From: Stachybotrys elegans
Taxonomy: Eukaryota; Ascomycota; Sordariomycetes; Hypocreales; Stachybotryaceae
Length of the DNA: 64,000 bases
Assembly: GCA_020746835.1 (NCBI GenBank)
Contig: JAGPNK010000016.1
Coordinates: 1-64,000, forward strand
Reading direction: 5' to 3'
Below are positions 21,287-31,115 of the stretch, one piece after another. A program made the position numbers and the translations under genes. Position 1 is the first letter of the stretch, and the number at the start of each line of letters is the position of its first letter. The notes beneath the pieces are model-generated. The model did not search any database and was not told the origin of the DNA. It worked only from the letters and a program-made list of their open reading frames with translations.

Positions 21287-22117
21287 GCGGACGTGGGCTG
21301 GAATAAAGGGGCAGCAATGCTCACCGACTATATGTCTTTGATGGCCATGCTTAGCTCGACCATCAGGTTATCTACGGCGCCCCGGGGCAGCACAGTACGG
21401 TCGGAGGGCTGAATGAGCCATTCTTGGCATCAGCATCTACAAATGCAGCAGCACCCGGGAGGGGGCGAGTTCTGCGAGATATATCAACGCATTTACGAGA
21501 TTCTGGATTGGACAAAATGGGAGGCGGCCAGCGACTGCCCGGGCTGCTCAGACGGGCGGTGTTAGATTAGAATACGGACGTTTCAAGGAAGGGAGCGGAA
21601 GCGAGGCGTCACAACAGCTCCCTGGCAGGGTTATGTACTTGTACGGCAGTCACAGGGATACGGTTTTCTGGAATAGAGCTTTAGCGTAATGCAAGAAAGA
21701 TATCCTCACTATTCCGGGCTGTGGTTTCCACCAAAAATATATATTGCAGCAAAACATCTCGCCTGTATATGGGGCTGGCAAAAGAAAAGAACACTGCCCC
21801 GTACTGGAATCGAACCAGTGATCTTGTCATTACTAGTGACACGCTATACCACTTAGCCAACGGGGCTGATTGAGGTCCTGTGATGGAGACTCCGGCCGCA
21901 TAATCCCACTTACGTTCCCAAGGTTGGTGGTGTTTTGAGCTCAGGGGTGGGTCAGGGTACAGGGTAAGAATATGTTTTCTGGTGGAGCTACTGTGCTGCG
22001 CTGAGCAGGGGTTAATTTGGACAGCTTCGGCCAAACACGTGATCCGAAATTTCCTATCGACTTTGGATGTCTCCCGATGACCTGGGCCGCAATCTGCAAC
22101 CACACATCAACGTCACA
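21287..22117. other. Intergenic region with tRNA-Thr and uL15m promoter
   Basis: Holds the tRNA-Thr gene at 21796-21866. A CACGTG at 22036-22041 lies about 80 bp before the uL15m ATG. Nothing else is evident. Confidence 0.5.
21796..21866 (-). tRNA. tRNA-Thr (anticodon AGU), no intron
   Basis: Read on the minus strand, 71 bases fold as a full cloverleaf. The acceptor GCCCCGT pairs with ACGGGGC. The D arm is GCTAAGTGGTATAGC. The anticodon stem TGTCA/TGACA has loop CTAGTAA, so the anticodon is AGT. The variable loop is AGATC. The T arm is ACTGG-TTCGATT-CCAGT. The CCA end is not encoded, as is normal in eukaryotes. The wobble A is expected to become inosine. Confidence 0.95.
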
Positions 22118-23063
22118 ATGCCTGCGCGGATAGTCCCCTACGGCGCGGTACTATGCTGTAGGGCAGCAACGAGAGGCCCGGTAACCTCATTGACCGCCAG
22201 CCTGGCCGGTCTGTCCCTGCAGCAGACACGACAAGCCTCGATCCTCGCCAACCTGAGCTTCCCGTCAGCCGCCACGCACACCAAGAAGCGAGTCGGTCGC
22301 GGTCCTTCGTCTGGCCACGGAAAGACGTCCGGAAGAGGTCACAAGGGACAAGGGCAGCACGGCAAGGTCAAGCCGTGGTTCCAGGGTGGTCAGACGCCCC
22401 TGATTGTGAAGCATGGCTCCAAGGGCTTCAGGAACTGGTAATGCTACCCCGAGGGGATGTGAGCGAAGAGATGTTAATTTTTCCTTGTTTAGGCGCGCGC
22501 CCAAGATGTCCCAGGTGAACCTCGACCAGATCCAGGACTGGATCGACCAGGGACGACTGGACCCGACGAAGCGAATCACATCCAGGGAGCTCATCAAGTC
22601 TGGGCTGATTGGCAATGTGGAGGACGGCGTCAAGATTCTGTCGCGCGGCGCCGACTGCCTCAAGCAGCCCATCGACGTGCTGGTATCACGAGTGTCGGCG
22701 GGTGCCATCGCCGCCATCGAGGGCAAGGGCGGCAAGGTAATGACGCGATACTTTACGAAGCAATCGATCCACCGGCTCCTGACGGGCGAGTCCGGCATCA
22801 CGGACACGCCGCTCCCCGTGGGCAAGGAGCACGTGGAGGGCGTGCTGGCGGCGGCGCGCAAGAGCCCCTACCGATACCGCCTGCCGGACCCGACGAGCCG
22901 TGAGGACATTGAGTACTACCGTGACCCGGCGCACCGAGGATACCTGAGCTTCCAGCTGGCGCCGGGCGAGTCGCCCAGTCTGTACTTCCGCGTGCCTGGC
23001 GTGCGCAAGATCAAGAGCGAGCCCAAGGTCGAGAAGAAGGAGGTTGTGGAGACGCTCTGGTAG
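22118..23063 (+). CDS. MRPL10: Mitochondrial large-subunit ribosomal protein uL15m
   Basis: Component of the mitoribosome large subunit. Exons 22118-22437 and 22493-23063 (intron 55 bp, GTAATG donor) give 296 residues. Residues 1-45 are a presequence ([20 protein letters not shown]). The bacterial L15 signature follows: [30 protein letters not shown], and WFQGGQTPL. The second exon carries the L15 C-terminal fold ([36 protein letters not shown]) plus a fungal extension ([20 protein letters not shown]). An in-frame ATG at 22067 would add 17 residues before the presequence and is less likely. A CACGTG box lies about 80 bp upstream. Confidence 0.93.
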
Positions 23064-23960
23064 AGAGGTGGGCTGGAGAGCTTGTACAATATGGCCATGC
23101 GGGAGACAGTAGAAGTGATCAGTGTATAGTTGTATTAGCATTGAATGTACTATCTGATTGTATCAACCTGGAGGCCTGACTGTATGTGACGGGAAGCGAA
23201 TCAAGGGAGTGGGAGGTGGTATGAGGCTATGGTTGTTCCACTGTAACAGGGATCGACATATAAAGCCTCTGAAACTTCCCATTGGGTATCAATTGGGTGC
23301 AGAAAAAAAAAGCATCTCATCAAACATCCATGGTTAACGGGAATCGAGTTGGAACCGCTCCGCTGGAGCTCTGGTGTTTGGGTGTTTGGGCGGCTCCAGG
23401 GCTTGCAGCGGCGCCTGTGATGGGGCGGGTTTAGCGCAGAACAGCGCTGCTCCACCTCTGCTGGATGGGATGAAACCCCCCCAACGTGTAGGTAAGAGGA
23501 ACTTAGTAGCCATCACCTCGCCAATCGCCATCACGCTGACAGAGAGAGGCCATTTCTGTTTCTCCATCTGCTTTGCATCATCACTTTCCGGTCTCCCTCA
23601 GCGGGCTTCTGTCCTCCCGCACATACGCACCTTCTCGGAAAGCAGAATCCTGGAACTAGCACCCGACGAAGCCGGCCGCGGCTCGTTGTTCGCATAACAT
23701 TTGGCCATCTTACTTGGGTGTCGGTCCAGCACAGGCCTGTTCTGCCTGAGTCGTTTCGCCTCGCGCACCATCCACCCGATTCGGATTCCGTCATCCATCA
23801 GTGTCGAATTTCTTTTTCTACTTGTTCTTTTCTTCCCTTTTTCTTCTCCTTCTTCTTCGTCTTCTCCTTCTCTCTTCTAGCCAGGGCAAGAACCGAATCG
23901 ACAACCTCCCCCCGACGGGAACATTCCTCTACGCCCTCTGCATTGATCCCAAAGCCCGCC
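23064..23960. other. Intergenic region / MVP1 promoter
   Basis: No gene seen. A strong pyrimidine tract (TTCTTTTTC...CTCTCTTCTAG, about 23812-23880) lies just upstream of the MVP1 start and probably marks its core promoter or 5' UTR. Confidence 0.5.
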
Positions 23961-26559
23961 ATGTCTCTGTTCGGAACGTCACCGGACGACCACGGCCCGC
24001 CTGTCATGGACTCGACGCCCCGACGCGCCCGCCCCAGCGGCCTGTTCGACGAGCCCGAGCACAAGAACGCCTCGGGGAGCCTATTCGCCGACGACGACGA
24101 CGTGGGCGGATCCTCGCCGTGGGACATGCCCGCGCCGCGCCGCCAGCAGAGCCGTGCCGACATGGTGCGCTCGCTGCTGGCCGGCGTCGAGGTACCCGAC
24201 TCGTACATCGAGACGTTTGACGCCGTGGTGCGCGAGGACGGGCGCGCCGGCCGCATCTCCGCCGCCGGCGTGGCCAAGCTGTTCGCCTCGGCGCGCGTGC
24301 CTGCCGAGGCGCAGTCCCGCATCATGTCGCTGGTCGCGCCGGCCAAGAGCGGTGGTGACGACGAGGTCAGCGTCGGGCGCGACGAGTTCAATGTGCTCCT
24401 CGCACTGGTCGCCCTGGCGCAGGAGGGAGAGACCATCAGCCTCGACACTGTTGACGAGCGAAGACGAGGTAAGTGCAGAAGCCAACATTTACTTGTCCTA
24501 CATCGCCAATCACACATCATGTACACCAATTCCTGAAGAGAAAATCACTCGGCCAGCAAACCCGGTCCAGACAATGCCGTCAATTGGCGCATTGGCGTTA
24601 TCTCGATGATGGATGCCAGTGGTTGCATCATCCCCGTCGCTGGTGGAGACGCGCGATAGCTAATCAGGATTTCTGCCAGACCTGCCCCAGCCCAAGCTTG
24701 CTGGTCTCACCGCAGAGCCCGTTCTACCACCCGTCGCCGAGCTGGCCGCCAAACCCCCCAGACGCCAGACCGAGAGCAGCAGCCGAAGCCGCATCCGCAT
24801 CCGCATCCGCAATCCCAGTACAAGCCCGAGCCGCAGCCGCAGCCGCAGCCTAGGATGCTTCGTCCCGCCATGGACGATCCTGAGGACGACCCGTGGAACA
24901 CGCCCGACGTACACAAACACCACAATCACGCCAAGACGAACGGGAATGGCGTCCACGCGACACCGCCCAGCCAGAACAGCTTTGGCGATGTTCCCTCTCC
25001 CAGTATCGGCGGTCGAACGATAAGCCAGTACGCGACGCAGGCACAGGAGTCCCCCGCTCTGTCGGCTCCGTCGTCGCACCCTGTGGGCTCTGTCTCAAGC
25101 CAGGGCGGATGGGGCCAGTACGATGGCGGTAGCAGCAACTTCAGCAACCCGCCCGCTCATGCTGACTTCCCCGAGTCCCCCCAAGCGGCCGCCAACCCAT
25201 TCCTCCCCACGCCTGCGAGCAACAGGACCCACGACGCAATCGCCAACCCCCCGGCGAGCCTCCCACGCAACCTGAGCGGCCGAACGGGCAGCAGCCTGGA
25301 GGAGCACATTGCCGTAGCGCTGATGCCCGAGAAGGAGGGCATGTTCATGTTCCAGCACCACAACTACGAGGTTATCAGCCGTCGCCGCTCAACCAAGGTC
25401 ATTCGGCGATACAGCGACTTTGTGTGGCTGCTGGACTGCCTGCACAAGCGGTACCCCTTCCGCGTCCTTCCCCTGCTCCCTCCCAAGCGCATGGCCGTGA
25501 ATGGAAATCACCTCTCCAACGACGGCGCCTTTATTGAGAAGCGCCGACGCGGCCTGGCCAGGTTCCTCAATGCCGTCGCGAGGCATCCCGTGCTAAGCCA
25601 GGAGCAGCTCGTGGTGATGTTTATGACGGTCCCGACGGTAAGTACCTAGCTCCTCGGCGCATGCGGGCGCAATCATCTGGCGTGTGATACTGAGCTGACG
25701 ATCAAGGTCCAGGAGCTGGCCGTATGGCGCAAGCAGGCCACCATCTCGGTGCAGGACGAGTTTAGCGAGCGGGCCTTGCCGCCTGGGCTGGAGGATTCTC
25801 TGCCGTCTGGCCTCGAGGACCTGTTTGCCCGTACGCGAGCGGGAGTGCGCCGGTCGGCCGAGCTGTACATCAACATCTGCCTCATCATGGACCGCCTGGT
25901 CAAGCGAACCGAGGGCGTGGCGGCGGACCACGCACGCGTGGCCATGTCCATCGATGCGCTTACCGAGGTGTCGGCCGACACGTACGCAACCGACACGAAC
26001 GAGGTGCCGCTGCTCAACGACGGGCTGACGGCCATGAGTAAGCATCTGCGGACGTGCCAGTCACTGATGGAGGACGAGAGCCGGGGCTGGGACGAGGGCG
26101 TGCTGGAGGACCTGAAGCGTCAGCGGGACGCGCTCGTCAGCCTGCGTGAGATGTTTGACCGACGGGAGAGGCTGGACAAGGACAACATTCCCTACCTGGA
26201 GCGAAGGATACAGACCAACGAGACCAAGCTGGCCAGTCTCCGAAGCAAGCCCGAGGTCAAGCCTGGGGACATTGAAAAAGTGGCCGAGGCCATTATCAAG
26301 GTGAGCTAGGGTCATGTGTGGTTGCAGGGCAATGCTAACTCTATGATAGGATAAAGAGTCGATTGTGCAGCAGCACAACCGGTCCATCTTCGTCAAGGAG
26401 TGCGTGCGGGACGAGCTGAGGACGTTCCAGTCGACGCAGTACCACATCAGCCGCTGGAACCAGGACTGGGCAGGCGAACGCGTCAAGTACGCCGAGATGC
26501 TGGCAGACAACTGGCGACGGCTGCTGGACGAACTGGAGGGGATGCCTCTGGGAGACTAG
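23961..26559 (+). CDS. MVP1: Sorting nexin Mvp1 (PX-BAR), with an apparent 1-base frameshift
   Basis: Endosomal sorting nexin that binds PI3P and makes recycling tubules. Exons: 23961-24468, 24680-25637, 25707-26300, 26350-26559; total about 756 residues if read through one indel. The N-terminal region has an EH-like helical part (VPDSYIETFDAVVREDGRAG). Exon 2 starts with DLPQPKLAGL in one frame, but the PHPHPHPQ linker and the PX domain (EEHIAVALMPEKEG, IRRYSDFVWLL, RVLPLLPPKR) lie in the next frame. The switch falls at AAACCCCCCAG, six C at 24754-24759, one base short; no GT-AG pair can explain it. The BAR-type coiled-coil half (exons 3-4) is intact. Everything else is conserved, so I regard this as an error in the sequence. 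Confidence 0.88.
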
Positions 26560-27934
26560 GGTGGTGGAGAGGGAGCAGAGCTTGTACATCCAATGTCTAC
26601 ACTACACATTGTCTTTTTTTGCTCGCATTGGTCTTATTTACGGGGGAGGGAGGAGGAGGAGGAAAGGAGGAAGCGATACCCTCGATTCTTACGTTTATGG
26701 GAGCATGGCTCTGCTCCGCATGGTTTAAGCTGGTGATGGTTTTTTGCCTTTTTTCTCTCTCTTTTACTCCAGTATTTGTATTTCATATTTCCCCCGAGAC
26801 GCTTAGAGACTGGCCTACATAATTCCAAGAGTTTTGCATGATAGAAATAAATGTACAGCTGGCAGGGGGAAGCACCTTGAGGGCACGAATGAAGGAGTCA
26901 ATGAAAGGCGACCCCCACCAAACCCCACCTGTTTCTGACATGCGCGGAGGTTCCGCTGTTACGAATCACTTCTTGGATCAGGCGGCGGCGGCAGCAACGA
27001 TTGCCAAAAGACGGCTTCGTATTCGAGGGAATCGACATGCGCTGTGGAGCTGAGGAGGAGGGGGGGGGTTGTTTGGTGGGACAAACAGTGGGGGAAAAGA
27101 CGAGGCGGATCGAGGCGCTGAACCAAGTCTGGATCGAGTCTGGTGGTCTTACTGAGCTTTGCGTTAGAGCCCGGCTTGGGGAGGAGACGGAGGATGAGGG
27201 GAAGGGGAAGAGAGTGCGGAGAGCTGAAGTAGCACCCGGGTGAAAGTGGTCCGTTGGGAGTCTTTTGTCCTTCTTCCTCCATCATTCTCATCCTCGTCCT
27301 CATCATCATTCTTATCATTGCATTATCATCCCCAAGAATAGGACCTGAGGTATCCAATAGCAGACCCTGGACCGTCATCCATTTGCCTGCCGCCACCTCT
27401 ACAGCTCCCCTGTGTAAGTCTAAGTCGTCGTGCGTGTGTTTGATGCTGCTGCCCATTTATCCCGAACCCCGGTCCGCCGGGCTCGACTCCATGGAGGGAT
27501 ATTAGCCGGAGGAACCTCACGATCGACGCGAATGACCTCGCCCAGTGCCCGCGACGACGAGGCCAAGGTGGGCACCAATCGTGCCGTCTGATGTGGGACA
27601 AGCGGCATATCATGGACGCCAGCCAGTGAACCCACGATGGATGGGCCTGGTTCTGTCGTTTGTAGAAAGGGAAAAAAAAACGTGCCGAGAAGCGCCGCGG
27701 GGGAGGGGCAGTGGCCTTGTCCCTCTTCTTTTATTTTTCCTTCTCGTCCTTCTCTCTTCTTCTCCTTCATCGTTTGCTCTGTATTTCCTTGTTTGGTCTG
27801 TCTTGTAAATTATTAACCCTTTTTTTCTAAAGACGATTCATATTCGAGAAAGAGAAAGAAGAGAAGAAGAAGAAAAGAAGTACCAATACAAGAGGAGAAA
27901 AGATATAAGACGAGCAAAAAGGGACGCAGCAAAC
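26560..27934. other. Intergenic region / dehydratase promoter
   Basis: About 1.4 kb. It contains a polypyrimidine tract at about 27719-27785 followed by an AG-rich leader (27845-27920) immediately before the dehydratase ATG. No gene seen. Confidence 0.5.
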
Positions 27935-28568
27935 ATGGCTGACCAGACGTCCAACGACCCCGTGCCCGAAATCGACCCCAAGGGTCCGGCCGACTTCCTC
28001 CAGTACAAGTGCCTGCCGCCGGGAGGCAACCTGAACCGCTGGTCGACCGTCGTGACGCGCGGCCATGACTTCCCCGGTGCCCAGGCCATGCTGTACGGCG
28101 CAGGCGTCAAGAGCCGCGAGATGATGAAGACGGCACCCCAGGTTGGCGTTGCGACGGTGTGGTGGGAGGGTAACCCGTGCAAGTAAGTCGAGACCACCCT
28201 CGTATGCATCCTGGGCATTGCTAATGAGTTGATGCAGCACGCATCGTGAGTGTCCTTGGCTGTGGTGGTGAGGAGAAAGAGAAAGAAAGAAAGAAAGAAA
28301 AGCTCATGCGTTTTGTATAGTGCTCGATCTTGGACAGATTGTCAAGGGCGCTCTCGAAAAGGAGGGCATGATCGGATGGCAGTTCAACACAGTCGGCGTG
28401 TAAGTCAAACGTTGGCCCTCGAGCTGGGTTGTCGATGCTGACGCCGTGTATATAGGAGCGACGCCATCACCATGGGCGGCGAGGGCATGCGCTTCTCCCT
28501 GCAGACGCGCGAGATCATCGCCGACTCGATCGAATCCGTCACCTGCGCGCAGCACCACGACGCCAACA

Positions 28569-28603
<35 letters not shown>

Positions 28604-29943
28604 ACCGTCATGGCCGCCGCCCGCCACAACCGCCCCTTCATCATGATCTACGGCGGCACCATCAAGAAGGGCCACTCGTCGCTCCTCAACAAGACCATCA
28701 ACATCAGCACCTGCTACGAGGCCTCGGGCGCCTACATCTACGGCCGCCTGCACGCCGAGAAGGACGCCGGCCAGCCCGGCCGCACCAGCAGCGACGTGCT
28801 CGAGGACATTGAGCGCCACGCCTGCCCCGGCGCCGGCGCCTGCGGCGGCATGTACACGGCCAACACCATGGCGACGGCCATCGAGGCCATGGGCCTGACG
28901 CTGCCCGGCTCCTCGTCGTTCCCCGCCGAGTCGCCCGAGAAGCGCCGCGAGTGCGAGCGCGCCGCCCAGGTCATCCGCACCACCATGGAGAAGGACCTGC
29001 GCCCGCGCGACATCATGACGCGCGCCGCCTTTGAGAACGCCCTCGTGCTGACCATGGTCCTCGGCGGCTCGACCAACGGCGTGCTGCACTTCCTGGCCAT
29101 GGCCAACACGGCCGGCGTCGAGCTGACGATTGACGACATTGCGCGCACCAGCGACCGCACGCCGTACCTGGCGGACCTGGCGCCCAGCGGCAAGCACTAC
29201 ATGGAGGACCTGTACAAGGTGGGCGGCACGCCGTCGGTTCTCAAGCTGCTCATCGCAAAGGGCCTGATCGACGGCTCCATCATGACGGTGACGGGCAAGA
29301 CGCTCTCGGAGAACGTGGCCGACTGGCCCAGCCTGGACCCGGGCCAGGACATTATCCGCCCGCTCGAGGACCCCATCAAGTCGAGCGGCCACATCCGCAT
29401 CCTGCGCGGCAACATGGCGCCCGGCGGCGCCGTGGCCAAGATCACGGGCAAGGAGGGCCTGTCCTTCACGGGCAAGGCGCGCGTCTACGACAAGGAGCAC
29501 GAGCTGGACCTGGCGCTGAGCCGCGGGGAGATCCGCCGCGAGGACGGGCAGCTCGTGCTGATTGTGCGGTACGAGGGCCCCAAGGGCGGGCCGGGTATGC
29601 CGGAGCAGCTGCGCGCCTCGGCGGCCATCATGGGCGCGGGGCTCGAAAACGTGGCCCTCGTCACCGACGGCCGGTACAGCGGCGCCTCGCACGGCTTCAT
29701 CGTCGGCCACGTCACGCCCGAGGCGGCCACGGGGGGCCCATTGCGCTGGTGCGCGACGGCGACGAGGTCACCATTGACGCCGTGGCCAACCTGCTCACCG
29801 TGGCCGTCAGCGACGAGGAGATGGAGAAGCGGAGGGCCGAGTGGAAGGCCCCCGAGGTCAAGGTCAAGAGGGGTGTGCTGGCCAAGTATGCGCGGTTGGT
29901 GAGCGATGCGAGCCACGGCGCGGTTACGGATGTGCAGTGGTGA
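27935..29943 (+). CDS. Dihydroxy-acid dehydratase (IlvD/Edd family) paralogue, apparent 1-base frameshift
   Basis: Fe-S dehydratase of the valine/isoleucine pathway family (2,3-dihydroxy acid to 2-keto acid). Exons: 27935-28182, 28238-28245 (8 nt), 28321-28399 and 28456-29943; about 607 residues. Iron-sulphur cysteines are kept: Cys82 (WWEGNPCNTH), about Cys155 ([10 protein letters not shown]) and about Cys241 ([17 protein letters not shown]). The N-terminus has no clear mitochondrial presequence and the core differs from canonical Ilv3 ([17 protein letters not shown]), so it is probably a paralogue; substrate unproven. Near the 3' end, the frame ending in VTPEAATGG shifts to [11 protein letters not shown] at six G (29731-29736), one base short; without it the ORF would end at 29902. 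The last 64 residues are conserved in the other frame, so I suspect a sequence error. Confidence 0.85.
28238..28245 (+). other. 8-nt microexon of the dehydratase gene
   Basis: CACGCATC, flanked by an acceptor (TGATGCAG) and a GTGAGT donor, supplies the codons for Thr-His and parts of Asn and Leu in the conserved NPC-N-x-H-L-x-D-L motif. Skipping it would lose the motif and the frame. Confidence 0.8.
28272..28301 (+). repeat. GAAA microsatellite in dehydratase intron 2
   Basis: A short run of GAAA units lies between the microexon donor at 28246 and the acceptor ending at 28320, making up much of this 75-bp intron. Confidence 0.7.
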
Positions 29944-31115
29944 ACCATTCAGGCGTGTCTAGGATACTTGTAGTTGAGGAACAGAGAGAAGGAACTTTGC
30001 AAGACTTCTCATGAATGGATTATACGGATGATGGCGCCTTGTTGCTGACGTTCTTCCTCCTTCGCCTCTTGATAAGGGGTTCTGGTCTGCCTTAGTCTTG
30101 TCCCCCTCGTAGCGAGTAATGAGGGATACTCTTTGTTGTGTTGAGTATTGACCACATCGACTACAAGTGTTTTCTGCGGGCTTGAAATAAATTTATGGTT
30201 CATTTCTGGACGAGCCAGGAGGCATTTCGGGTTCCCCGAGGTGTGTACAGTTCTCCAATCTGTCGAGACCACGATTTTCTCATCTGGTAGTGATATCAAG
30301 AACCCCTGTTTCTCTCTTTATTTTAACCCCAAGTAGGACGATGAGGCAAAAGAGGACACAGACAGGGATTTCCTATTTGAATGTCAGAGTTAAGAAACGG
30401 CTGAACGGCAGTGGAAAACTTGAGGTTAAAGTACAGCTCTGAGAACTCGCGGTCAGGAGAGGAACGCAGGTTCTACCAACCAGAGCATGCTGAAGTAAGT
30501 AGACGCCATGGTAGGTGAATACTTGATTCTATGACCCATATATATGGCTTTGAAGACTTTGCAGATGCCGCAGCTCCTATGGCCACATGCAATGTTCCAA
30601 TGCTCAAGATTGCAGTCATTGACTCTGGGATTCACTCCATGCATGTAAGAGACCAAGCCCGGCCACTTGCCTTTCCAGATTTTTGGCATTCACATGGAGT
30701 TTTAGAAACATGGATTGGCGATCTTGATGTAATATAAATTATCATGAAATATACTTGGCTTTCTAGGGCTACGGAATAGCTGTTGTAGATTGCGTCCATG
30801 TCATGCATCATGCAGCTCAGCTCAATCACGCTATACCCCGTGTTTTTTATGTTGGGATTTCTGCATTCATCACGACTGACACCTCTAATAATGAGAGATA
30901 CTAATAAAAGACGTAACAAGGTCCTGTCCTTGTCTCATGATGTTGAGTTTGCACCCTGGTACCGAATAGTGTCACGTGGCAGCCTGACAGATCAGGTTTC
31001 ACTTTCACCGTCTCAAGATTCAGCTTCATTTTATCCTGGCATCATCGCTTCCCCCGCAACGCAGGCTGCATCCCACTCCCGCAGCGGCCCATTCAATAAA
31101 TCGAGGAGAGCGGCA
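29944..31115. other. Intergenic region
   Basis: About 1.2 kb. It holds only short ORFs with no features. A CACGTG lies at 30973-30978, 140 bp before the next gene. Confidence 0.5.

Noticed and set aside
22067..22117. Upstream in-frame ATG of the uL15m gene
   Set aside because: It would place 17 unrelated residues before a good mitochondrial presequence.
28304..29710. 468-codon reverse ORF
   Set aside because: Antisense to the dehydratase; His/Gln/Arg/Ala-rich composition is typical of GC-rich antisense frames.
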